Shown here: positions 1-12,190 of the stretch, piece after piece
Numbering within the stretch: position 1 is the first letter of the stretch
How the letters are laid out: each line of letters opens with the position of its first letter
Assembly: GCF_905220565.1 (NCBI RefSeq)
Contig: NC_059407.1
Coordinates: 2,728,001-2,792,000 of the forward strand
Length of the DNA: 64,000 bases
DNA from: Melitaea cinxia
Lineage: Eukaryota > Arthropoda > Insecta > Lepidoptera > Nymphalidae
Direction: 5' to 3'
Made by a program: the position numbers and the translations under genes
Notes under the pieces: generated by a model
Seen by the model: the letters and a program-made list of their open reading frames with translations, nothing else
Database searches by the model: none
Told to the model about the DNA's origin: nothing

Positions 1-36
1 TTCAGCCTATCACAGTCCACTGGTGAACATAGGCCA
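1..36 (-). repeat. RTE-type LINE 3' tail fragment
   Basis: The sequence resembles the reverse complement of the 'GGCCTATGTCCAGCAGTGG' tail found about nine times in this window, here with several differences. It is cut by the window edge. Confidence 0.5.
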
Positions 37-336
37 ATCCAAGTTAGTGCTAAACATCCCGGTCATCAACGATCTACCCTTCTATGGGCAGACACTAAGA
101 ATTACGTAATAGTTTCCAATTGCAATATATTTGATCGCCTTAAAAATAAAATCCCATTAAATTTGTCTGTTATTAATAGTTACATTCCCAAACAACGTGT
201 TGGTAGTCTTCCATTTATATTGCGTATTTTTAATGATGCTGATGAGCTCAGAGAGTCGTTAATTAATTCGTTTTTGAGCTTAACACGAGAAAGTCAACTT
301 CGGAATGAAAGAAATAAAACAGATACAAAAATATAA
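1..336 (+). CDS. Open reading frame entering from the left edge; partial, unknown product
   Basis: Frame 1 is open from base 1 to a TAA at 334-336, giving 111 codons with no ATG needed, so it must start outside the window. In DNA this AT-rich a run that long without a stop is unlikely by chance. The last ~90 residues are polar and mixed (for example RVGSLPFILRIFNDADELRE), with no domain I recognise. The first ~35 bases resemble an RTE LINE tail read backwards (1-35), so an acceptor splice site near 40-45 or a fusion with repeat DNA are both possible. It could be the terminal exon of a gene or a decayed transposon ORF. No poly(A) signal is obvious just downstream. Confidence 0.35.
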   Translation, partial: FSLSQSTGEHRPIQVSAKHPGHQRSTLLWADTKNYVIVSNCNIFDRLKNKIPLNLSVINSYIPKQRVGSLPFILRIFNDADELRESLINSFLSLTRESQLRNERNKTDTKI

Positions 337-1875
337 ATCGACATATAACGGCATTCAACAGATAAATGTTTCTGAAATGGTTTTTCTGTTTTACCTGTCT
401 GATATTCAACCCGAATACAAAAGTAATAGTATGGTGAAATGTACGCAAAATACCTCCTCTTTTGATAACTCTATCTATCACTATAGATGGAATTTTGACG
501 TAAGCTTCATGCAAATTTTGTCAAACTTTTATCTTAGGTAATCAAAATCAAATATGCCGGCTACTGAAACCGTCCACAACTTTCTTCTAGCGTAGTGTAT
601 GTATACTGTATATGCACATCCTATCACTTAGTAAATGTATTATGGAAAATTAGTGAAATCATAATTTTTTACAGTGTAATTGAAAAAAATCTATTGAGTG
701 TCGAACATTGAAAACACTAAAATGCTTAATTACATTTAAAAGACTCTGTGTGTGTATTATGTACCTATAAAAGTCTTTCGATCATTACCAAAAAAAATCT
801 TAATTTCATTAGTGTCAGTAAAGAAACCTGTAATATACGGTGCATATATTTATTTTATTTCCAAAACAAAACATCGTCGAGTCATTTAGACATTTATATT
901 GGTCCCTTCTAAATTCCGAACATTGCACTCTGTTATATATGCATATGTATGCAAGGATGTCACATATCACGTGCGTGTTTTGAAAGAGATGTGTGGAAAT
1001 AGAACGTCCCTAGCAGCAGTCATTTAGAATCCCGGAAAAAATTATTTTATCATTTTTCGGGCTTTTTTTAAGCTTGACACGAGAAATGCGTCGTATTTTT
1101 AATTATTTTTGAAGTAAAACTTCTTTACGTACGCTTGACTCGGGGAGTAAGCTGGTAAATTCGTGACGATAGCGTTACGCAAAGTGTGATCGGGTGAGGC
1201 GAACGGAAGTGGAGGACGGAAGTTAAGGACGTTTCGTAAATTTTACTTCAATCGTGTAGTCTAAAGCACACTCGTTTTTTTTATCTACAAGTGGCAACTA
1301 TATAAATACAATTTAGTCAAAGCTAATTCAATAATGAATTTGTTAAAAAAGAAAAGGAATTTGTTGAAAAGTTTCTCTCTCATTTGATAATTATGTAGAA
1401 ATTATTTGTGGTTATTTTTTTTAAGTGCAATAAAGAATAATATAGTTCGATATCTCATATATAACGCCAACCAATACAGAAATGCTATTTCACTGTTTTA
1501 CCATCAAACTTCACTGAATCAACAAACTGTGAAACCTGAGTCAACGATATCAAATAACGTTTGTCAAAATGTTTAGTCAAATATATAAAGTTTAACAAAT
1601 GAAAACTATTTTACAAGCGCTTTAATTATTTTTCAGCAATACTTGTTTAGTTCGTGATAATATTTTAATTTAAATTATAAATTAACAAATTAAAAAAAAT
1701 AATTTATCTTACACGTAAGATACGTGTATTTACACGTAATTTATTTATTTTAATTACTTTGCATAGTAATCATCGTTCATGTAGTTCATTTTGATTACAA
1801 CACAATCGCACATATATATACATTTTTTAGGGTTGCCTTTTTACAGTAACAAAAAAAATATCTGTTAATGGCACT
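337..1875. other. AT-rich stretch without recognised genes
   Basis: No convincing gene is seen. A short ORF at 305-541 overlaps the edge ORF in another frame and has no family features. A motif 'AGCTTRACACGAGAAA' occurs at about 277-292 and again at about 1071-1086. That might be a weak relic of a dispersed repeat. The GC-richer patch at 1140-1245 is unexplained. Confidence 0.5.
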
Positions 1876-1879
1876 ACGC

Positions 1880-2200
1880 TTCCTATTACTATGTAGGAGA
1901 AGGATCAGAGCCTTAATCCACCACGGTGCTTCAATGCGGGTTAGCGGATATACATATATTCCCTACTATAAGTAACGATCGCTATCACGTGTACATGATA
2001 TCAACCGAGACCAATAGCTTAACCTGGTCTCCGAGGCACGGTGGGGAAACCCACAAGGTCTGCACAAACACCCAGACCACGACAAACACTTGTATGGCCG
2101 ATACAAATGTTCGTCATGCAGGGTTCGAACCCGCAGCTGCCAGTGCAACAGGCACAAGTGCTGTGACCGTTTCGCCAACGCGACGACATTTTGATATAGA
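1880..2200 (-). mobile_element. tRNA-derived SINE, 3'-truncated
   Basis: Read on the - strand from about 2190 it starts with a tRNA-like head: 'CGCGTTGGCGAAACGGTCAC' as the A-box side, then a B box 'GGTTCGAACCC' near 2120-2130. A body with 'GGTGGGGAAACCC' (on +) and a 'GGATCAGAGCC' segment follow. The same body is found in + orientation at 34772-35118. It ends inside the 'CCTTCTCCTACAT' segment near 1890-1900, so the LINE-like 3' tail is missing. The ORFs of about 80-108 aa over this interval are shadows of the SINE. Confidence 0.8.
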
Positions 2201-2230
2201 AAGGAGAATGATACGATTCCATACATTCTT

Positions 2231-2927
2231 GGGCCAAAATGTAATGAAATGAAAATGGTATCAATTAATGCATTTAGGCTTATTGATCCCTCGCTGAAAA
2301 TTATCTATATTTTGGCTATCTGAGAGTGGAGTTATTAGACTTTTTGTAAAAGTGAGGTTATGTTACAATGTCTATAAAAAAACCCGATCACTAAGTTCTT
2401 GTAGAACTAATGTTTGTTATATTTAGTGAAGAATGTTTGAAAACTCATTACAAATACTGATATACACTTGAAACCATAAATAAATATCAGGAATGGACTC
2501 AGAATGCATCGGAAAACAGTAAACACGAAACGTGTGACGGACACAGTATTATTGTTAGCCAGCTGTCAAGGCTGTCATTAAAAATATGATTTATTTTAAA
2601 TCGATATGAAATCGATAATCATTTTAGTTTATCATTTATTAATTGATATTTTCGATATTAATGTAACTTTATTTGAAATGCACATTATTGTTTACAGCTT
2701 TAATTGTGCATCTAAATATCTTGAGTTAATTAACTAGTGCAAACATTTTCTTTTTGAATTCTGTAATCGATTATAATTGAATCGATACCAAAATAATTTG
2801 ATGAAAACTATCTTTCTCAATTTTCTCCGCTTCCAGATTCAGAATCGAGCTGATATTTTATATTTTAAAATAAAAAAATATGACCAATTTTTTAAACCAT
2901 ATCTCTACTCATTACATTTTGGCCCAA
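2231..2927. mobile_element. Candidate terminal-inverted-repeat element, about 0.7 kb
   Basis: TGGGCCAAAATGTAATGA at 2231-2248 is matched perfectly by its reverse complement at 2909-2926. This 18-bp inverted pair bounds about 700 bp of AT-rich DNA with no ORF. No clear target-site duplication is seen at the edges, so the true ends and the superfamily are uncertain. The left arm abuts the SINE at 1880-2200. Confidence 0.45.
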
Positions 2928-2961
2928 AAGTCGCCATCTCCTTTAGTATGTAAGAGTTTAG

Positions 2962-3170
2962 ACAGCCAAAATTTAAATTAGACTTTCTTTAACACAAACA
3001 GGTAAACATTAAGAACTTTTTTTAGAAAATGCATATGAACAATCGTGATTTTATAAACAATGGCGAGGACACAGCCAAAAATTAACTTAGGCTTTCTTCT
3101 GACACAAACAGGTGACCATTAAAAACTTTTTCGACAAAATGAGTATCGACAATCGTAAAAAAAATACATG
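2962..3170. repeat. Diverged 109-bp tandem duplication
   Basis: 'ACAGCCAAAA' at 2962 recurs at 3071. Each is followed by the same order of words: TTAGRCTTTCTT, ACACAAACAGGT, CATTAARAACTTTTT and GACAATCGT (AACAATCGT in copy 1). There are two copies with roughly 20 per cent divergence, and the function is unknown. Confidence 0.75.
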
Positions 3171-3179
3171 TACATATAT

Positions 3180-5450
3180 GTCTCACAGAGAATAAATCGT
3201 GAATTAGTTTACATTCCGCAAAGGCCTGTCTAGTGTCTACCGTAGGCTATTCAATTATCCCGGAGCGCTGCAATCGTCCGCCGCAGTACTCTTGACGCGG
3301 CGATTATTACAGACGAATTAAGATGGAACTACACAGCGTTTTTTAGTTTCTCTTTTCATTTATGATCTGTATTTTCAAAGATTTCGTCAAAAACGTTTTT
3401 ATGTGATATCAGGTTAATACTGAACTCTTAAAGAAAATGTATCAGATAATTGAACAGTATATAATAAATATAAAAAGAGTATTGCGTTAACAATTACTTC
3501 CAGTTGACAAGTCCATTAACGAAGTAAACAGCTTCTGCATAAAAATCGTAAATTTTGTTTATCCTGAAGTAAATATTTATCCTTTAATGTTTGTACTTTA
3601 TAATTTAAATTCTCCATTTGTCAAAGCAATAACTTATATAAAAGTTTCGCCACATTGGCAGCTCCTAAACAACTTGACGATTGGTGCTATCAATGATTCT
3701 TTTATACATTTTAAGGTACCACCAATTCTCAATACCATTTACAACCGTAACTTAGACATCATAAAATTTCTTCAATAACGTGCTCCATCTTAAGACTACG
3801 TCGCCTTGCTCGAGGCTGTCTGCTGCTTTAGGCTATTCATTTAGCTTATAGGCTAAGAGAAAATTTGATTAAGGACATGTCGCTTGCAGTTATTTTATAC
3901 GTAGGTTTGAAGTATATACCGATATATTGCTTAAGTGTAAAAAACCTGAATATACAACAATTAATCGCCGCAATGTAAAAGCAAAACATAAAAATCCAAA
4001 ATCATGAAGAAAAAAATCTGTCAGTTTTTAACTATCAAATACTATAAACCGTTATACATCCTTTAGAGAAACCACATTTTAAATTATTTAAAATCCTATT
4101 TACCCATACAAAAATTAATGAAAGCTATGATATTTTCAAATAGAAACAGGAAGTGTTTTATAGCGATTTACAAAAAAAAAACAACCCAATAAACAAATAC
4201 CTAATTAATTCTACCGTCTTCGACGCATTAGATATTTCATCAAAAAAAAAATTATGTTTAAATTTTACGAACAAGTAATAAATAACATATCTAAACACAA
4301 TGTCATGAAGGAAGGACATCGGAATTTTTATATATAAATTTTTATCGTCCATTTTTACGATTAGCGAAATCGTTCGAAAAAAAATTCCACTCGCAATAAA
4401 GAACCTTTTTTGAGGTCAACTTAATTGCAGTTTTTATTAACCTAATAATCATACAGACACATTAATTTTCGTAAGACTCGCGTATAATTGAAAGCATCTA
4501 ATTAACAAGCACACACGCATATATATACACACACACACATACGCACACACAAACACGTCTGGAATTTCATTCATAGCAACAAACGAATTAATTTGAATTA
4601 TGGTTTGTAATTTACATAAGACGTCTAGACCATGTGCAAATGATGAAATTGGATTGATATTTTTAAACAACGATCTTAAAGGTGTGAAAATACAAATGCC
4701 CTTCGTAGTTCATTCATTCTTTTAGATCTGGTTTCCACAAGTGCTTTAATAGTACGGACGATTTCGCCAACATGACGTAGAATGTAGACGACACGGAAGA
4801 TATTCATGGGTATGGTCGAGATTGGAACCTCAATATAATTTTTAAGACCGTATAAATAATAGTTATTTTACGATTAATCCTTACTTGTTAGTTGACATAT
4901 AATAAAGAGAAAATCTATTGCAAAATTATTTTTCATATTTGACTGGTTAGTTTTTACATTACCAATTTTAAAAAAAACATTCCATTAACATTATAAATAT
5001 CTAATCATAAGTTTTAATATCAAATCAAAAACTCAAAATAAATGTTACTAAGACGCTATGTTTCCGTCGTACAATCATATCGGTACTTTTTATTGTTTTA
5101 ATAATCTGTATAAAAACGATGTATACTAAAAAATATTTATTAAGAGTTAATTGTAAATATATAACATTTTAAAAATAAAATATATAACATTTTAAAAGTT
5201 TAATTTAACTCTGACAAAGTCATTGTAAAGATACTAGTTATCAAACAACCGTCGGCGCGCATTTTAATGAATAAATAAATTGTCGAAAAAATTCCGAAGT
5301 CAAGGCCGGACAAATCGCACGGTTCCGATTTTATAAGGTTCCTTAGTTTTTTTTTAACAATTTATAAAGCGTGACATATTATAATATTATCATATACGAC
5401 CACAGATAAAATAACATTTATAACGTCGGTACTGCACGTGACTTTTATGA
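3180..5450. other. AT-rich DNA, no gene seen
   Basis: Short ORFs of about 60-75 aa show no family features. GC-richer patches at 3220-3320 and 3780-3860 share 'TAGGCTATTCA' and 'AGATGGA'/'CCATCTTAAGA' words and are probably fragments of a LINE. The piece at 4735-4800 ('TTTCGCCAACATGACG') looks like a tRNA-SINE head on the - strand. An (AC)n-rich microsatellite lies at 4508-4556. Confidence 0.5.
4508..4556. repeat. Microsatellite, (AC/AT)n
   Basis: An imperfect run of AC and AT dinucleotides, with blocks such as 'ACACACACACATACGCACAC'. Confidence 0.85.
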
Positions 5451-5457
5451 TGACAAG

Positions 5458-5590
5458 GTTTCAACCAACTTCAAAAAAGGTTACTAATTCGACTGTATTT
5501 TTATGTATGTTCTATATAACTGCATAACTCATCTCATAATCCAGTAAAGAAGGTACCAATTTTAATGATTCGTTTTTTTAATCGAATTAT
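5458..5590 (+). repeat. Fragment of the ACCGACTTCAA dispersed repeat
   Basis: 'CAACTTCAAAAAAGG' is followed by 'ACTAATTCGACTGTAT' and by 'CATAACTCATC...GGTACCAATTTTAATGATT'. This is the order seen in the fuller copy at 40712-41135. It is truncated and diverged. Confidence 0.65.
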
Positions 5591-7461
5591 TCTTTTGTTA
5601 ATGTTCAATTTGTTATGTCTCAAGTCTTGTTTAAATAATAATTGTTAAGGTTAACGAGGTGATGTAACAAGACGTGTTATAGCAAATTTGTTTAACGTAT
5701 TTGATTTGTCTGGATGATAGGTGTCAATAAAAGAAGTTATGAAACACTTTGTCGTAAGTATTATACGTTTTTATCAGGTGTAACAATATTTTATGACTTT
5801 AGGGCGAGCCTAATGCACCTAGCATTACAAATAGCACTAGCTAAATGCATTAATCATCATGAATCACCCATTTTTTATGCTAAGTTATGTGTAATAATTC
5901 AATAGTGTAAGATTTACTTTTTTCTCTATTGGAAAATTATCTGTTTCATTTCAATATTATGCGTTAATAGTTACAGTTTGTACGAATAGAAAGTGCTATT
6001 ACAATTACACGCAACCACGGAATCATTTAACACATTGTTTTCTATATTTATGTTGTTCACAGTTTCTCACGCTTTTGATTTTAATGGTTGGCTCTATTTA
6101 TAATGTCGGTTATGTTTTTTTTTTTACTATAAAACAGTTTTTCTTAAAGAAGTGATTATGAAAATAGGTCTATTAACTTTATTACAGAATAGACTATTCA
6201 AATTACGTAATAGTAATATTTTGAGTAAATAAAATGAAATAATAAATTGAATTTAAAGAACTATATGTAGTTGTTTTGCTTTCTTGTATTTTTTTTTTTT
6301 TTTTAGATTATGTTTTTAATTTCTGTATCCTTTTTATAATTATTCAGCGATATTCATGAAATATATTTGTATTGGTAATACAAATTTTGTCATATTCCGG
6401 GCATTTGTATGTAAACACATACAAATATATATGTTGCGTGTTTCAAGACACACAACAAATGATCTCATTGTACCCGTTACTTGTTAGACGTTTAATCATT
6501 TACAAATATATGTAATATTATTGAAAGTTGGTTGAAATAAGTGTTATTAAAATATTTTTGAGTAAAAATACTATTGGGGAGAAAATTTAATATGAAAGAT
6601 TTTATAAATGTATAAATTAACTGAACGCCGTTAGATCAACGGTAAGTTTAAAAGTCTTATATTTAGTCATAGAACGATTGTGACTACTAATAGCTAAAAT
6701 AATACAAAAAAAAATCCCTTTTTTATTTAGCCACTAAACATTTTATGAACTTAAATAAAACTTGTAGCTACGAATATCTTCAAGCTACGAATATTATTGA
6801 TTTAATTAACTTTGAAGCTAAGTTTAAAAATTATTAATTACTTTGCCATTTTAAAGCTATAGCATTGATGTGTTGTATAGGATATATATTAAGATATTTA
6901 GAGATATGTGATTTGTCGTTTCAACATCTAAAATAGTTTGTATATCCATAATACAGATACACATAACATAATTTTATAAACTGTTTTCGTGTCATAAAAA
7001 TTACTTTCACGTTGGTGTTTCGCCAAAATACATAAAATCTCTATTATTTTAATATTTTTGTGAAGATTAACGACCTACCGAGATATGTATCGACGAAGTC
7101 TAGAATTTAAATCAGTCTCGTATGCACTAAGAGAGGTTGAATGATCTGGTAATTGCTTTAATTCGGCGTGGTATGCGAAACGTAGCCTGATATGAGCTTG
7201 TTTTTATTGTGCACATCTTTTATTTAATACAAGTAACGCTTAGAATTTTAAGACATTAGCGTAGTCATATAATTCGAGTGAAAATGTCTCTATTGTAAGT
7301 TAATATAGCTTTTTAATTGTAATTGAAATTTTGACTCATAGTAAAACAATAGTACTTCTCATCGTATACTATACATTGAATATATTTTAGAATTATAGTT
7401 TTGTGACTACTTTCGGTGATTATTAGTTGATACTGAAGTTAAAATTGTGCTATTTTTTTAA

Positions 7462-7502
7462 ATTTTGTCTATCTGTCAAAACTATTGATAGATAGACAAA
7501 AT
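7462..7502. repeat. Inverted repeat with an 18-bp arm and 5-nt loop
   Basis: The arm ATTTTGTCTATCTGTCAA (7462-7479) pairs with TTGATAGATAGACAAAAT (7485-7502) at 17 of 18 positions, around the loop AACTA. Confidence 0.85.
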
Positions 7503-7924
7503 CACGAATTTGAATGAGTTGTTTTGAAAGTCACGAATTTGATGGCTTGGAAATGAATTGGCTTGTTTGGTCTATATTAGTTAGGACATTCAACAGTTTT
7601 AATCCAGAAATAATTTTCTATTTTAAGTGATTGTCTGTTGTGATTTGTGCTGTGTTTTAAAACTAATTAATGAAACTTGACTTAATTAAGGTCTACAGGT
7701 AGGGATATTGAACACTTTTTATCCATCAACTCTGTAGAGAGATAATGAATGTCTAAATTAGTGATCATGAATGAACAGACAAATGTTGCAAAGATTATAA
7801 ATACTAATAATAATAATATTCTATTTACCTGGCCTATTAAATAAAGAAATTTTTTACTTTGATTTTTTTTAACTGACTGCGCTATACAAAGAAATGTAAT
7901 GTATATATTATAAAGTCCAATAAT

Positions 7925-7985
7925 GATTATTCATATATTATTTAATATCCATATATTATTTATTATTCATATATTATTTATTATT
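7925..7985. repeat. Short tandem repeat of 'CATATATTATTTA'
   Basis: Three near-identical units of about 21 bp carry CATATATTATTTA in an AT-only context. Confidence 0.8.
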
Positions 7986-8299
7986 TTTCTTTATTGTTAA
8001 TAACTAAAAACTAAAGATAAACGCCACATGCAACGCTAACAAAGCTGACTCGTATTTATATGAAAGTAATGCACGAGAATACTACACAGGTTTGAACGAT
8101 TCTTTCGCCATTCAAAAGGCACACTATTCCAGAAGGAATGCTATAAAACATTGCATTAAGGTTTACGACGCGGCGGTCTTCTTATATTAATGTGTAGGAT
8201 TGGCGCCTAATCCACTGCGCTGCTCTGATGATATTGATAGTTACATACCTTGAAGTTCTCGATGTTGTAAACTTTGATTTGTAGTAATCATTTTGCTCA

Positions 8300-8482
8300 C
8301 AGGCTAAAAAAGTGATCTAAATTTACATTGACAAGTAATACAACGTAGATAGTCGAAATAATAATCACTTAAATAGGTATACATTATTAGGGACCCAGAA
8401 AGTACACCCAGCTTTATGAGGTAACAAACATGAAAAATACAGTGGAATTGAGAACCTCCTCCTTTATTGAAGACGGTTAATA
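8300..8482 (-). repeat. Copy of the ACCGACTTCAA dispersed repeat
   Basis: It carries 'GACAAGTAATACAACGTAGA' near 8330-8349, then 'GGTAACAAACATGAAAA', then 'GAATTGAGAACCTCCTCCTT' and 'GAAGACGGTTAA' near 8480. This is the - strand order of the family and is internally deleted against 57485-57930. The 60-aa ORF here is a shadow. Confidence 0.75.
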
Positions 8483-9205
8483 TCAAACTTCTTGACAGAT
8501 TTTACAAATTCTTTCACCAAGAAATGCTACGTTGTCACGGAGTGATATGTTATTAGATAAAACGAAATTGCAAAAATCGTGTAATTCAAACGGGCGAAGA
8601 CGCGGCCGCAATGCTAGTCTTTTATAACAATAATAATGTATAAAGTAATCACGAATATTCATTGCTAGAATAAACAGTTCTCGATACTTGCAAGTCTACG
8701 AAATGACTAGTTTCCTAACACGGAATTTCTTTAAAACAGGAAAATAAATAAAATAATACAATCAATTATTAACAAATATTTTTTTTATTCTGTTGACTTC
8801 TAATCATTAATTTTTTAATTATGCTGAACTGCCAATTTAGAATTATATTAAAGAAAATAACAGTATTATACCTTAAACAAGTGCAAAGGCAGTCTCGTCG
8901 CTAAAATCTCTTACAGATAACCTCTGCCAATAGACAATGAACATTTTGAAGACATTACTGGGTAAACGGAAAAACTAGTCAGTTAGTTATTCATTAAGAC
9001 CTTTTCTCTGGACGTTTGAACATTATGCTTGTGTTGCACTTTGAATACAGACCCCAGGCACAGGATTTTCATGCTATAATTAGTTTCTTACAGTTATTCA
9101 TTGAGATTATCATGTTCTCTGGGGGTTTGATTTGATTTGAATTCAGAACACAGACAGAGGATTCTCGTCTCACGAAAAGCTGCTAAATGTGAGATGTATA
9201 TTTGC
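8483..9205. other. No gene seen
   Basis: AT-rich DNA with scattered short ORFs and no recognisable repeat or gene. Confidence 0.45.
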
Positions 9206-9213
9206 TTAATATT

Positions 9214-9352
9214 TATATCATCATCATCATTCATCATTCCAGCCTATCGCAGTCCACTGCCGGACATAGGCCTCTACAAGTTCGCGCCAAAAATGCGTGA
9301 AGTCATGTGTGTTGCCCATAGTCACCACGCTGGGCAGGCGGGTTATATTATA
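9214..9352 (-). mobile_element. RTE-type LINE-derived 3' tail
   Basis: It starts with the (TCATCA)n end of the element at about 9219-9238. 'CAGCCTATCGCAGTCCACTG' and 'GGACATAGGCCTCTACAAG' follow, then 'CATAGTCACCACGCTGGGCA'. The same words in + orientation appear at 20890-21125, 27500-27812 and 54590-54775. It is 5'-truncated. Confidence 0.85.
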
Positions 9353-9489
9353 AAATATTTATATAGATAATATGAAATCGTGATATCGTGAATAAACATT
9401 CGCTGTTGTCAAAAATAACAATCAATTAAGTGTACACTCGTTTGTGTATTTCTTAGATAGGTACCTCAATGCCTGTGTTTTATTTTATC

Positions 9490-9632
9490 TCCATCATCAT
9501 CATCTACGTTTCAGCCTATCGACTACTACTATAGTCCACTGCTGGACATAGGCCTCCAGAAGTTCACGCCAAAAATGGCGTGAACTCGTGTGTTTGCCCA
9601 TAGTCACCACGCTGGGGAGGCGGGTTGGTGAC
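9490..9632 (-). mobile_element. RTE-type LINE-derived 3' tail
   Basis: 'CATCATCATC' is followed by the words of the family tail (CAGTCCACTGCTGGACATAG in + reading, GTCACCACGCTGGGGAGGCG). A short CGACTACTACTA insertion is present inside the conserved 'CAGCCTATCG..AGTCC' block. It is a second copy only about 140 bp from the previous one. Confidence 0.85.
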
Positions 9633-9639
9633 TTTATCT

Positions 9640-10065
9640 ATATTTTTGATATATATTTTTATATAAATTGTATAGATTCGTCAATAATAGATTGGGTAGA
9701 TAAAAGGCCATTTTATACGCTAAGCTTTTAAAAAGCTGTCAATGTTTAAATTATTAAAGATTTACTTACAAAATTAACAAACACAAATACAAGTAAATGA
9801 AATATTAACTCTAAGAATAAATTGTAAGTTCTATTTACTTATAAGGTTAAATATAAAAAGTTCCTAGAATCAAAAGGCCGTTAATAAATGTTTACTTATA
9901 CGATAACTAATATTTTGCAATACGTAAGTACCTATTAATAACTAAAACTTAAAACAAACCGTTTTCAAACTAAATTTAGAAACTGAAAACAAATAATAGA
10001 ACACAATTACAAGAATAAACTTCAAAATTATAAAATTATTAATGTTTTTATAAACGGGTCTGTGT
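9640..10065. other. AT-rich DNA, no gene seen
   Basis: No ORF of note and no recognised repeat. Confidence 0.5.
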
Positions 10066-10068
10066 GTA

Positions 10069-10275
10069 CATAACTAGCTGACCCCGCAAACTTTGTTTTC
10101 CATATATTTTATTAACATTAATCCCCCCCCCCCATAACTTGGGGTATGAAAAATAGATGTTGGCTGATTCTCAGACCTACCCGATATGCACACAAAATTT
10201 CATAAAAATCGGTTTAGTCGTTTCGAAGGAGTATTGTTACTAACATTGTGACACGAGAATTTTATATATAAGATA
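10069..10275 (+). repeat. 'CTAGCTG.CCCCGC' dispersed repeat
   Basis: It opens 'CTAGCTGACCCCGCAAACTT', has a C9 run near 10125, and continues with 'AAATTTCATAAAAATCGGTT' and 'GACACGAGAATTTTATATAT'. This layout (conserved head, 'AAAATCGG' middle, ACG/GACACGAG end) recurs at 11694, 22140, 28075, 32650, 33085, 48752 and 50315. It is a very common lepidopteran repeat; I cannot prove its class. Confidence 0.7.
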
Positions 10276-10737
10276 TATACGTCGTATTCGGACCTTATGT
10301 AATACCTGGTCACGACTGGAGCCAACGAGGCGCATGCAATTATGTGCAATAAAATTATATACAATTGTCATTATTGATATAATCTTGCATATATTTTAAA
10401 ACTATAGGCATAGAAAATGTAAGTAAATAATCAAGTATTTAACAAAAACAAATATTGTATATTGAAACATATAAATGAATTTTTAATTACGTAAATAATA
10501 GTGATAAAATGTCGAATTTTGCAACTGTAACTTATATATATATTGTTCTACTCAACCGCGTAACCTCCGATCCCGCGGGAATGTTAGTATTAGAAGTAGC
10601 CTATTTGGTATTCTGGCTACCTTCTATAGTCATCTACGTACCAAACTTCATTACAATCAGTTGAGTTTTTCCGTGAAAGAACAAGTAACAATCATCCGTC
10701 TTCACAAACTTAGGCGTTTACAATGTTAGTAGGATTG

Positions 10738-10800
10738 TACAAACTAGCTGCACCCGCGACTTCGTTCCTTACACATTTTTTCTTTCTTTCCTTCTTTTAA
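10738..10800 (+). repeat. Fragment of the 'CTAGCTG.CCCCGC' repeat
   Basis: The head 'AACTAGCTGCACCCGCGACT' is followed by 'TCGTTCC'; the body was not recognised. Confidence 0.55.
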
Positions 10801-11690
10801 GGAACTCGCATAGAATTTCCAAGTTATTGATAATATACAATATATAATCTAGAAGAAATTTCCAAAACATTGTATCCGTTTAATTCATAGTCCGTAGTAT
10901 AGACTCAAATTAACAAGTTTATTCACATTCAAATCCTACTTCTAAAAATCTATTGCATAGTTTGCGTGGTGCTTGGCTAAGGTTCTTTGCCTTACAGCGC
11001 CTGGCTGACAACAACGAAAATTACTATTTAGGCTACGGTATCCGTTGTGAAATTTTTGCCTATTATACCCTCCAAAAAATCTTAAAATCAAAAATATCTT
11101 AAATGAGTATGATTATGCGAAAAGATCTAATAAAATTATTATACTGGCTATATTATATTAGCTTGTACAGTTCAGTAGTTATTGAGTTTTTCCATTACGA
11201 ACCTAAGATAACTCTTTGTTAATTTTTTTTTTTATTTATCGTCTTCTATTTCATATATTGAATGTATTTAATTTATTAAGTCTCAGTATTGTAATTATCA
11301 ATTAATTTATCGTCAGAAGCTTCTAAACAATCGACGAACGTTGCAGATCTAATGATAATTCATTATTATTTACTACGAACGTGAGCTATTCGGGACAAGG
11401 TTGCTAACTATGTGGAGTTAAGGCTTCATACATACTTATAATATACTAAAGTTTAATTCTTATGAAATGAACCGAATCAGCTTGCAATGTCCCACTGTGC
11501 AGCATAGGTTTTTCTATATAAGAAAAGGGGTGAAGCTTAAGCTTTCGTTAATGTATGATCTTCTGATTGTGCAGGCGTTCATAAAAGCTACTGTAAGCGC
11601 TTACCACCGCCTAAGAAGAATTAAAAAATCCATTACGCTACTACTCAACTGCTAGTTAATAGTTAATTAACCTACCATGAATTTATTTAT
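10801..11690. other. AT-rich DNA, no gene seen
   Basis: The 62-aa ORF at 11467-11655 has no family features and low-complexity composition. Confidence 0.5.
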
Positions 11691-11691
11691 T

Positions 11692-12060
11692 AAACTAGCG
11701 ACCCGCCCCGGCTTGGCACGGGTGCAATGCTGATACTAAATATACTACAGAATGTCTTTATTTATAGTGTGATATGGCATATATATGGCATTATAGCATG
11801 GTTATTAACATAATAACAACATTCAAATATACGTCGTTAGATTACACGTTGTTACAGAATGCGTTGAAGAAATAAAGGTTCACTGCTCGTTTCCCGTAGG
11901 TGTTAGCGTGATAATTTGTAGCCTATATGTTGACCCGACTTCTTAATAATATTCCTGCCAAATTTGAAGTAAATCCATGCAGTACTTTTTGAGTTTATCC
12001 CGAACATACATACAGACAAACAGACAAAAATTCTAAAAACTATATTTTTGGCTTCGGTAT
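11692..12060 (+). repeat. 'GCGACCCGCCCCGGCTT' dispersed repeat
   Basis: It opens 'CTAGCGACCCGCCCCGGCTT', passes a conserved 'GTGATATGGCAT' block and ends with 'GAACATACATACAGACAAAC' near 12001-12020. The head recurs at 33087. It abuts the tRNA-like array, which begins about 50 bp later. Confidence 0.7.
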
Positions 12061-12097
12061 CGATTGTAGATCACACCCCAAATATTCTTTTAAAAAA

Positions 12098-12111
12098 ATA
12101 TTCAATGTACA
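12098..12111 (+). repeat. 14-bp direct repeat, left copy
   Basis: ATATTCAATGTACA occurs here and again at 14266-14279. The two copies bracket the inverted half unit plus the seven tandem tRNA-like units and look like a target-site duplication, with some microhomology to the array ends. Confidence 0.7.
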
Positions 12112-12190
12112 TTTTTAATATCATATCAAAAATTGACCGCTCCAGCGGGATTCGAACCCGCGTCTCCGACTGACCGTGTCGGTGTGATGA
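12110..12190 (-). repeat. Inverted partial unit at the head of the tRNA-like array
   Basis: On the - strand this reads as the tRNA-like 3' half, from the anticodon stem (CCGACACGG) through the B box to the 'TTTTTGATATGATATTAAAAATG' region. The 5' half of the tRNA-like gene is deleted: the unit jumps from '..AAAATCATCA' straight to 'CCGACACGG'. It faces the + array head to head. Confidence 0.85.

Larger units (their letters stand above)
5591..8290. other. AT-rich DNA, no gene seen
   Basis: There are only short spurious ORFs. It contains a strong hairpin (7462-7502) and a short tandem repeat (about 7925-7985), listed separately. A GC-richer bit at 8160-8235 could not be assigned. Confidence 0.5.
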
